35,869 nucleotides of DNA from an uncultured bacterium (lineage in GTDB: Bacteria > Acidobacteriota > Thermoanaerobaculia > Multivoradales > J023). The stretch's first letter is position 1; each line of letters opens with the position of its first letter. Below, in pieces: positions 17,772 through 24,186 of the stretch. The translations under genes were made by a program, and so were the position numbers. The stretch spans positions 1-35,869 of the forward strand of contig CALFAM010000338.1 in the NCBI GenBank assembly GCA_937948815.1, written 5' to 3'. A model generated the notes under the pieces. That model saw only the letters and a program-made list of their open reading frames with translations, did not search any database and was not told the DNA's origin.

Positions 17772-19464
17772 TCGTGCGCCCTTGGTTCGGGGCCTGAAAC
17801 ACGATCTCACCGCCGATCACAGTCTCGCGAACTCGGATGTCTCGAATCGAAACGGACTCGACGGCGCGTGGATCGTCGGACAGCACGACGAAGTCCGCGC
17901 GCTTACCGACTTCGAGGGTGCCCGCCACGTGTTCTTCGAAGACCGCGTAGGCATTCGATGCCGTGTAGGCGGTGAGTGCTTCTTCGACGGTGATCTTTTC
18001 TTGCGGTTGCCAACCGTCGGGGTGCGCGCCGTCGATGGTGCGGCGGGTCACTGCGGCGTAGATGCCTTCGAGTGGCGACAAGGGAGCCACCGGCCAATCG
18101 GATCCAAAGGTGAGCTTCACGCCGGCGTCGAGAATCGTTCGGAACGCGTAGGTCGTTCGAATGCGTTCGGTCCCGATGCGCCGTTCCGCCCAGCGTCCAT
18201 CGTCGATCGCGTGGTACGGCTGCATCGAGGCGATGATGCCGTGTGCGGACGCAGTATCGATGGCGGCGCGGGTGGGATGCTGAAAGTGCTCGATACGGTA
18301 GCGACGATCCGCAATGTGCTCGCCCGCGACGGTCTGAAAGTCCGCGATCAGCTGGTCGATGGCCCGATCTCCGATGGCGTGGATCGCGAGGCGGCGTCCT
18401 GCCGCATCCGCGCCAGCGATGAGCTCGTGCAGCGTGTCCGGGACGGTCAATGCCAGGCCATAGTGGTCCGGCTCGTCGGAGTAGGGCTGATGGAACCATG
18501 CGGTTCCTGCGCCGAGAGAACCATCGACGAAGCCCTTGAATCCTGCCCACGTGAGCTTGCTTGCGTCACTCGATGAATCTGGCTCGGCTCGTTCGTTCAT
18601 CGCGGACCAGTGTTCGAGCGGTGTGTAGACATGGGCGCGGATCTTCATCACGCCGCGATCGGCGGCGAGTCGGAAAGCGTCGAGCATGGCGGCTTCCGTC
18701 GGGCCGGCTGTCACGGCGTGGACCTGCGTCAGGCCGACGCTCAAGGCGTGGGCTTGTGCACGCTCGAAGGCGCGCAGAATCTCCTCTTCTGTTGGCTCGG
18801 GAAGGACGTTCATGACGAGATTCAGCGCGTTGCCTTTGAGGATTCCTGTCGGCTCTCCGTCTGCATCACGGACGATCTGGCCGCCCTCAGGATCCGGAGT
18901 TCCGGCAGAGATTCCCGCCCGCTGCAATGCGACGGAGTTTGCCAACGCCATGTGACCGTCGAGCCGAATCACGAAGACCGGTGTGGCAGGCGTCTGGTCG
19001 TCGATCCATTTCCTGTGAGGCAGCTCGCCGCCCCACAGCTGGTGATCCCAGTTGCCGTTTCGAACCCATTGATCGGTCGGAAGCGACTGGGCATGGTCCG
19101 CGATGCGTGTCGAGAACGCTTCACGCGTCGCGGCGTCGCGTAGATCAACACTGGCGAGTCCCGCGCCGCCGTCGAGAAAGTGAACGTGGTTGTCGATGAA
19201 TCCAGGCATGACGAATCGACCTTCCAGATCGATTGTCTCGTGCGCGGGGACCGGGTCATGGCCGACGTAGGAGATGACGCCGTCGCGGATGGCCAGCGCG
19301 CTGGCGTCCGGCGCGCCCGCTGCACCGGTCCAGATCACGCCGTTCACGTAGAGTCGATCAGCCACGTCATCTGAGGCAGCTCGCGAATGACTCTTCGGGA
19401 TCGAGCCCTCACCGCATCCGACTGCGATGCAGGCGAGAAGTAGGGTGGTCGAGCACTTGATCAT
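17761..19464 (-). CDS. Exported amidohydrolase (YtcJ-like, amidohydrolase family 3)
   Basis: The 567-residue protein starts at the ATG at 19464, with AGGAG nine bases upstream, and has a lipoprotein signal ending in IAVGC (Cys17). The rest is a full YtcJ-type metal-dependent amidohydrolase: FIDNHVHFLDGG (His93 and His95), FKGFVDGSLGAGTAW, AIHAIGDRAIDQ, RIEHFQHPT, LTFGSDWPVAPL and the returning small beta domain VGKRADFVVL. Substrate cannot be read from sequence; the family hydrolyses assorted amides and cyclic compounds. Its stop overlaps the GH20 start by 11 bases, so the two are one operon and both probably sit outside the cytoplasm as lipoproteins. Longer upstream frames to 19773 would bury the lipobox and are rejected. 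Confidence 0.92.
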   Translation of the reverse strand: MIKCSTTLLLACIAVGCGEGSIPKSHSRAASDDVADRLYVNGVIWTGAAGAPDASALAIRDGVISYVGHDPVPAHETIDLEGRFVMPGFIDNHVHFLDGGAGLASVDLRDAATREAFSTRIADHAQSLPTDQWVRNGNWDHQLWGGELPHRKWIDDQTPATPVFVIRLDGHMALANSVALQRAGISAGTPDPEGGQIVRDADGEPTGILKGNALNLVMNVLPEPTEEEILRAFERAQAHALSVGLTQVHAVTAGPTEAAMLDAFRLAADRGVMKIRAHVYTPLEHWSAMNERAEPDSSSDASKLTWAGFKGFVDGSLGAGTAWFHQPYSDEPDHYGLALTVPDTLHELIAGADAAGRRLAIHAIGDRAIDQLIADFQTVAGEHIADRRYRIEHFQHPTRAAIDTASAHGIIASMQPYHAIDDGRWAERRIGTERIRTTYAFRTILDAGVKLTFGSDWPVAPLSPLEGIYAAVTRRTIDGAHPDGWQPQEKITVEEALTAYTASNAYAVFEEHVAGTLEVGKRADFVVLSDDPRAVESVSIRDIRVRETVIGGEIVFQAPNQGRTNGE

Positions 19465-19607
19465 CTGGGGTCGCTCCTCTCGAATCTCGCGTGTTCCCAT
19501 TCCTCGATCACGTCGTGGCAGAACGATCCGGACACGAAGTGTCGACGCTGCTTCTGAGAAGAGCGCCGGGTTGACGACCCCTCGCCGCCCATCGGGTCTG
19601 GCTACCG

Positions 19608-20036
19608 CTAGGCTGGCTCTTCGTAGTGTAGCTCGACGACTTTGAAGTCGTCTCCGCCGTTTTCTTGCCGGTAGTTGTCGACGAGGAAGACCTTGCCGTG
19701 CTCGAAGAGCAGTGAGTAGAACTCGTTCTGGTCGTAGAGAATGACCCGTGAGGCGTCGCACATCGTGGGGCAACGGAAGTGCCGCGAGAGCTGTGAAGCG
19801 AGTCGTTCGATCAGCGGGAGGGCAGCGGTGCTTTCGACAAGGACGATGAGGCCGAATTTGAAGCCTTCTTCCGCCTCTTTGTCTTCGAAGTATTCGAACT
19901 TTGCCTGGCCAGCTCGGGCGTCTTCCCAGTCGGTGATGCCTTCATAGACCAAGAGCACCTCGCGGTTTGGGTGCTGAGCTTCGAGAAAGTCTTGGAGCTC
20001 TTGGTAGTCGAACGCTCGGTCGAATGCGATTTCCAT
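19608..20036 (-). CDS. Hypothetical protein (unknown, first of the pair by position)
   Basis: I do not recognise this 142-residue acidic protein. The ATG at 20036 is preceded by AGGAAAG at a normal distance, and the longer frame to 20210 is low-complexity upstream of it. It looks soluble, with alternating helices and strands: DYQELQDFLEAQHP, EVLLVYEGITDW, FGLIVLVESTAALPLIERLA and FYSLLFEHGKVFLVDNY. A CPTMCD pair of cysteines sits about two-thirds along. It follows another unknown gene in the same direction with a 73-base gap. Third-position GC is visibly lower than in the permease or hut genes, which hints at separate origin. No function can be given. Confidence 0.7.
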   Translation of the reverse strand: MEIAFDRAFDYQELQDFLEAQHPNREVLLVYEGITDWEDARAGQAKFEYFEDKEAEEGFKFGLIVLVESTAALPLIERLASQLSRHFRCPTMCDASRVILYDQNEFYSLLFEHGKVFLVDNYRQENGGDDFKVVELHYEEPA

Positions 20037-20109
20037 GACTTTCCTGGCTTCAGAAGGTTTTGTGGGCAGCCCGGCGGGATGGCTCGTGTGAGGATGGAAG
20101 GTCGTAGCC

Positions 20110-20784
20110 TCAGAGCCGTTCGAGTCTTTGTGCGCGTGCGGGGTCGAGGGTGCGAAGCTTCTGGCCGAGCGCTCCAGCCTTATTGTCGTCGCCCATGCGA
20201 TGATAGGCATACAGTAGGCGTTCCATCAGCTCCATGTCATCGGGGCGTCCAGCCAGCTCATTCTCGGCTTCTGGTATCCATGCCCGGCACCGTTCCCAGC
20301 TCGCCGAGTAGGGAAGCTTGCCAGTTCGGTGCCACGAGCCTCGCGACGGGAACGCGACATTTGGTGGTTCCGGAGGTGGCGTCGTCCCTGGAGTCACCAC
20401 GTCTGGAGTCGCCTCCCATCGAAAGTCGAATCGCGACTGAGACGGCTCCCCGATCGGTCCGTCTAGCTCCAGTCGAAGCTCCGCTCGTTCCCAATACATG
20501 CTGCCCAGCAGCTGCTCGAGCTTGCGCAGCCAGACATCCCACTCCTCTTGGGCGTCTTTGAGCGAAAGGCCGAAGTGAACCATCTGAATTTTGTACAGCC
20601 CTGGTCCTGGATAGGCCGCAGCAGTGATCGCGAACATGTTGCGGGTCAGTGGCGGATAGCGATCCGTTTTGGGAAGGGCACGGACAGCCTCCTGGTTCTG
20701 CTCGACGCGCGACCGGAACGCAGGGTGCGACTCCCCACCGACGGGGCAGAAGATGCAGCCGTAGGCTGTTCCGATCATGCCCAT
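20110..20784 (-). CDS. Hypothetical protein with TPR-like end (unknown)
   Basis: I do not recognise this 224-residue protein. The ATG at 20784 has AGGAG ten bases before it; a second ATG lies two codons later. It opens with GTAYGCIFCPVGG, whose closely spaced cysteines (C-I-F-C) could bind metal or form a redox pair. A middle part (DAQEEWDVWLRKLEQLLGS, then ELRLELDGP) looks helical then beta. A proline-rich spacer follows, and the C-terminus ERLLYAYHRMGDDNKAGAL resembles a single TPR helix pair. It is the upstream member of a two-gene leftward unit with the 142-residue protein. The nearest rightward text upstream looks like a broken P-loop gene, so this may be a remnant accessory island. Confidence 0.7.
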   Translation of the reverse strand: MGMIGTAYGCIFCPVGGESHPAFRSRVEQNQEAVRALPKTDRYPPLTRNMFAITAAAYPGPGLYKIQMVHFGLSLKDAQEEWDVWLRKLEQLLGSMYWERAELRLELDGPIGEPSQSRFDFRWEATPDVVTPGTTPPPEPPNVAFPSRGSWHRTGKLPYSASWERCRAWIPEAENELAGRPDDMELMERLLYAYHRMGDDNKAGALGQKLRTLDPARAQRLERL

Positions 20785-21236
20785 TCTTAGTGTACTCCTG
20801 GCTGGTTGCCATCGCGTCGTGGTCCAGGCCGTCCTGGGGGGCAATCACAGAGGGGGCCGACGGCTTCCCTCAGAGCGCGTCCACGTGTCGTCGCAGATTC
20901 GTGCTCTTGCTACGGGGCAATCTCATTGACGATTCGGTCGCCGCTTCCGGTTTTGATCTTGGGCAACGGTCTCTCATGCTCGGCGCACCGTGCTCGGGGC
21001 GGGCAAGTCGACTGAGATGGCGACATTATCAGCCCGACTTCGCGAGGGACTCGAGACACGGAACACCACATCTCGGGCACGTGGAGCACTGGAGATGTGT
21101 GAGCGAAAGGTAGGCGAGGGGGGGGGGCAGGCTGGGGGAGAATCGGGAGCACGAGCACGATCATGGACCGCTGCGCTCGTGAGGTCCGACCGGGCGTCCA
21201 GCTTCTTGCCGCGAGGCCCGGTCGGGAATGCAGCCG
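20785..21236. other. Intergenic stretch with P-loop-like remnant and G10 tract
   Basis: Apart from the possible broken P-loop gene at 20880-21080, this stretch has no supported gene. A run of ten G sits at 21118-21127, followed by further G-rich text. The promoter of the leftward unknown pair should lie near 20800-20900, but I see no convincing elements. Confidence 0.45.
20880..21080 (+). pseudogene. Possible remnant of a P-loop ATPase gene
   Basis: In one rightward frame the text runs to LMLGAPCSG (20973-20999), the front of a Walker A motif. In another frame GAGKSTEMATLSARLREG continues from 20996, the back of the motif and a plausible following helix. The junction contains near-duplicate CGGGG/CGGGC; removing five bases would give an intact GAPCSGKST P-loop. 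Third-position GC is low in this stretch, and downstream the frame soon becomes low-complexity and meets a G10 tract. I read this as a decayed fragment, with a fair chance that it is coincidence. Confidence 0.3.
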
Positions 21237-21575
21237 CTAGCAGCTCGCGAGGCAGGCGGTCAGCGCGTCATCGCAGGCTTGAAGGCCAGCGCTTCCGCAG
21301 CTCGGCGTGAACACGCACTCATCGACGCAACGGTCAGCTTGTGCGTAGCAGCCGTAGGTGCACTGATTGCTCAAGAAGCTCGGCTCGGTCGGACGCTCCG
21401 ACAGGAGCCAGGCGGCGCCTTGAGGCGTCGGCTCGAAGCTGGCGAGAATCACCTGCTCCTCGGGGATGGGCATGAACACAGCCTTGTCGGCGCAAGGAGC
21501 AGTCTGCGCAAATGCGATCGGTGCGGCGAGGAGACAGACGATGAAGAGGGTGGCGATCGTGACTCGGTGCTTCAT
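21237..21575 (-). CDS. Small cysteine-rich secreted protein
   Basis: This 112-residue protein has a standard Sec signal peptide (MKHRVTIATLF, hydrophobic core, AFAQ) and AGGAG seven bases before its ATG. The mature part of about 88 residues holds nine cysteines, eight of them in the last 45 residues in the spacing C-x3-C-x6-C-x3-C-x5-C-x7-C-x6-C-x3-C, which suggests a disulfide-stabilised fold. I do not recognise the family. It lies alone, divergent from the CBS/transporter pair across an AT-rich gap, and upstream of the accessory-looking unknown genes. Role could be structural, binding or toxin-like; the sequence does not say. Confidence 0.75.
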   Translation of the reverse strand: MKHRVTIATLFIVCLLAAPIAFAQTAPCADKAVFMPIPEEQVILASFEPTPQGAAWLLSERPTEPSFLSNQCTYGCYAQADRCVDECVFTPSCGSAGLQACDDALTACLASC

Positions 21576-21849
21576 GAGGTTCTCCTGGTTGATCCGAGAT
21601 GGAACGGTTGCACACCACGAGGCGTGCGCTTGTAGAAAGTGAATAATAGCAAATCGTCAATAAGATTGCATGAAGACGAAGCTCGCGAGCCGAACGCGGC
21701 AATTTCGATTCGCTTTGGGGTGGGTCGCCGTGGCTCTGTGCAGGATTTTTCGACCGGAAAGCGAGAACCTACCGTGGCCGGTGCGGATCGGCTATGCTCC
21801 GCGGCCGGCGCCCGCGGGGCGGCCGGAGAGACGAAAAAGCGAGGTCGAG

Positions 21850-22329
21850 ATGTACGTCGAATCTGCCATGGTCCCCGATCCGACCACCACCCGCCCGGAG
21901 GTTTCATTCGAGCGACTGCTGGCAGGGTTGGTCAGCCAGAGCAAGTCGAAAGCGGCGGTGCTCGACGGAGAAGGTCGTTTGGTGGGCGTGGTGGGGATTC
22001 ACGACATCTTGAAGAAAATCGTGCCGCACTACGTCGGGCTCGACGCCAAGCTCATGGAAGTCATGCACGCCGGATACTTCGGAGAGCGACTGGTTCGCCT
22101 TCAGGGGATGACCGTGGGCGACTTGATGAGCACCGAGATCGACAGTGTGGCACCGGATGACCCGCTGATCAAAGCGGTGTCGATGATGGTCGAGCGCCGC
22201 CGCAAGGCGTTGCCCGTCGTCGACGACGATCGGCGCTTTGTCGGCTTGGTGACCCGGCGCAGCATCCTGCTGCGTGTGGCAGGGGCGACAGGGCTGATCG
22301 CCAACCCCCAGCAGCCGTCTTCGACCTGA
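21850..22329 (+). CDS. CBS-domain protein
   Basis: The product is 159 residues from the ATG at 21850 (GAGG just upstream); the in-frame extension to 21670 is arginine-rich and less likely. It consists of a pair of CBS domains, with VLDGEGRLVGVVGIHDILKK as the end of the first and MTVGDLMSTEIDSVAPDDP...ALPVVDDDRRFVGLVTRRSIL as the second. CBS pairs usually sense adenine nucleotides or other ligands and gate a partner. The transporter gene starts 13 bases downstream in the same direction, so a regulatory role on that transporter is the natural inference. There are no membrane segments. Confidence 0.88.
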   Translation: MYVESAMVPDPTTTRPEVSFERLLAGLVSQSKSKAAVLDGEGRLVGVVGIHDILKKIVPHYVGLDAKLMEVMHAGYFGERLVRLQGMTVGDLMSTEIDSVAPDDPLIKAVSMMVERRRKALPVVDDDRRFVGLVTRRSILLRVAGATGLIANPQQPSST

Positions 22330-22342
22330 TCGAGAGAACACG

Positions 22343-23737
22343 ATGGAACCTGCGATTCATGGTGCTGCCACCACGGCGGTGAGCGGCAGCTTCGAGTATT
22401 GGACGGCGTGCGCCGTCTTCGTCGTCTGCTTGGGGCTGATCGTCTCCGAGAAGATTCACAAGACCAAGGTCGCGCTGCTCGGCGGCGCGACCGTCTTGGT
22501 GCTCGGGCTGGTCACCCAGGAAGAAGCCTTCCACTCACCGCATCTCGGCATCGACTACAACGTCATCTTCTTGCTGATCTCGATGATGATCCTGGTGGGC
22601 ATTCTCGGCCGCAGCGGTGCTTTCGAGTGGACTGCCGTCAAGCTGGCCAAGGCGACTGGTGGGCGCCCCTGGCCGATCCTTGCCGTCTTCCTGGTGCTGA
22701 CCGCGATCTTCTCGGCCCTGCTGGACAACGTCACCACGGTGATGCTCTTCGCACCCGTCACCCTGCTGATCGCGGACGAGCTGGACCTCGACCCGGTGCC
22801 GTTTCTGATCACCGTGGCGCTGGCGTCGAACATCGGTGGCACGGCGACATTGATCGGTGATCCACCGAATCTGATGATCGCCTCCCGCGCCAAGCTGACC
22901 TTCATGGATTTCGTGATCAACCTGGCACCGATCGTGGTGGTCATGATGGTGGCGTTGCTGATCGCCGTCTACCTCCTCTTCGGGCGCAAGCTGAAGGTCG
23001 ACGACGCGCGTCGCCAGCACATCGTGTCGATGGACGAGAAGCGCCTGATCAAAGATCCCGCGCTGGTCAAGAAGTCGGTCTTCGTGCTCGGTCTGGTGGT
23101 GGTCGGTTTTGCCCTCCATGGCAGCCTCGGATTCGAGCCGGCGACCATCGCCCTGGCTGGGGCGGCGTTGCTCTTGTTGATCTCCCGCCTCGATCCCCAC
23201 GACGTGCTGGCTGAGGTCGAGTGGCCGACGATCTTCTTCTTCATCGGGCTCTACGTGATGATCGGCGGGGTGGTGAAGGTCGGGATCATCGGTGATCTCT
23301 CGCGTCTGGTCATCGACGTGACCCAGCCCTCGGAAGACTCTATGAAGGTCACCGCCATGGTGCTGCTGTGGTTCTCGGCCGTGGCTTCGGCGTTCGTCGA
23401 CAACATCCCGTATGTGGCGACCATGGCGCCCTTGGTCATGGACATGGCTGGGTCCGTGGTGGGCGAGTCGGGGGTCGGTGGCCACGGCGCCGGTGCCGTC
23501 TCGACCGAGGTGCTGCACCACCCCGTGCTGATGCCCGTCTGGTGGTCCCTGGCCCTGGGCGCTTGCCTGGGAGGCAACGGCACGCCGATTGGTGCGTCGG
23601 CCAATCTGGTGGTTCTGGGCATTGCTGAGCGATCGGGGCAGAAGATCTCGTTCTTGCGATTCATGGCGTACGGAATGCCCACGATGGTCGTTACCTTGGT
23701 GATCGCCACGGTCTACGTGCTTCTTCGCTACTACTGA
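22343..23737 (+). CDS. ArsB/NhaD-superfamily ion transporter
   Basis: The 464-residue inner-membrane protein has about 11 hydrophobic segments and two inverted family signatures. The first is SALLDNVTTVMLFAPVTLL followed by SNIGGTATLIGDPPNLMIAS; the second is AFVDNIPYVATMAPLV followed by GGNGTPIGASANLVVLGIAE. These are hallmarks of the ArsB/NhaD/P-protein group of secondary transporters, which carry Na+/H+, arsenite or organic anions. The substrate cannot be told from sequence alone. A Na+/H+ role is as possible as an anion role, and no ars genes lie nearby. It follows the CBS-domain gene by 13 bases and so is probably cotranscribed. A GC-rich hairpin follows five bases after the stop. Confidence 0.9.
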   Translation: MEPAIHGAATTAVSGSFEYWTACAVFVVCLGLIVSEKIHKTKVALLGGATVLVLGLVTQEEAFHSPHLGIDYNVIFLLISMMILVGILGRSGAFEWTAVKLAKATGGRPWPILAVFLVLTAIFSALLDNVTTVMLFAPVTLLIADELDLDPVPFLITVALASNIGGTATLIGDPPNLMIASRAKLTFMDFVINLAPIVVVMMVALLIAVYLLFGRKLKVDDARRQHIVSMDEKRLIKDPALVKKSVFVLGLVVVGFALHGSLGFEPATIALAGAALLLLISRLDPHDVLAEVEWPTIFFFIGLYVMIGGVVKVGIIGDLSRLVIDVTQPSEDSMKVTAMVLLWFSAVASAFVDNIPYVATMAPLVMDMAGSVVGESGVGGHGAGAVSTEVLHHPVLMPVWWSLALGACLGGNGTPIGASANLVVLGIAERSGQKISFLRFMAYGMPTMVVTLVIATVYVLLRYY

Positions 23738-23741
23738 TCAA

Positions 23742-23772
23742 GGCGCCCGACCGAAGGCATCTTTCGGGCGTC
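23742..23772 (+). terminator. Hairpin after the transporter gene
   Basis: GGCGCCCGA (23742-23750) pairs with TCGGGCGTC (23764-23772) over nine positions with one G-U pair, around a 13-base loop. It begins four bases past the stop at 23737. No long T-tract follows, so a terminator is likely but not certain. Confidence 0.55.
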
Positions 23773-23785
23773 TCATAGTGGTCTA

Positions 23786-23814
23786 TTGACAACTAGTCGA
23801 TCGACTCTTATCGT
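23786..23814 (+). promoter_or_regulatory. Putative promoter of the padR-permease operon
   Basis: A perfect -35 TTGACA (23786-23791) is 17 bases from TATCGT (23809-23814), a four-of-six -10. The spacer contains a perfect palindrome. Transcription would start about 23821, only a few bases before the ATG at 23824, so the transcript would be nearly leaderless. Confidence 0.6.
23795..23806. promoter_or_regulatory. Palindromic operator, probably for PadR
   Basis: AGTCGATCGACT is a perfect 12-bp palindrome lying wholly between the -35 and -10 elements of the padR promoter. PadR regulators often repress their own operon by binding such a site, so this is the probable operator. Confidence 0.55.
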
Positions 23815-23823
23815 GGGACGATC

Positions 23824-24186
23824 ATGGCGAAGCCAACCCGACAGTCCGAACGTTCCAGCCTGCCGCTCCAGCCGCGGGACTACCTGATCCTCCTCGCTCT
23901 GGCCGATGGTGAGCGCCACGGCTATGGCCTCATCAAAGAGATCGAGAACCTGACCGAGGGAGGCGTCCGGATGGACCCCGCCAATCTCCACCGTGCGTTG
24001 CAGCGCCTGGTGCGTGACGGCTGGGTCCAGGACCTGGGCCGGCTGCCCGCCGCCGAAGAGCGGCGCCGCTACTACGCGATCACCGAAGCGGGGACGCGGC
24101 TGGCACGCGCCGAAGCAGCACGCCTCGACAAGTTGTCGGCTGTCGCGCGGACGCGGTTGATGCCCGGCTCGGAGGCGAGCCGATGA
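23824..24186 (+). CDS. PadR-family transcriptional regulator
   Basis: This is a 120-residue winged-helix repressor of the PadR type. The DNA-binding part reads RDYLILLALADGERHGYGLI, EGGVRMDPANLHRALQRLVRDGW and RRYYAITEAGTRL, which covers the helix-turn-helix and the wing; a short helix for dimerisation follows. Its TGA overlaps the ATG of the permease in ATGA, so the two genes are translationally coupled. The pairing of a PadR regulator with an ADOP permease is common in Acidobacteriota. The effector is unknown. Confidence 0.93.
   Translation: MAKPTRQSERSSLPLQPRDYLILLALADGERHGYGLIKEIENLTEGGVRMDPANLHRALQRLVRDGWVQDLGRLPAAEERRRYYAITEAGTRLARAEAARLDKLSAVARTRLMPGSEASR

Noticed and set aside
22535..23521. 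Leftward open frame of 328 codons in the transporter gene
   Set aside because: It is a His/Asp/Gln-rich shadow of the transporter, which has both family signatures on the rightward strand.
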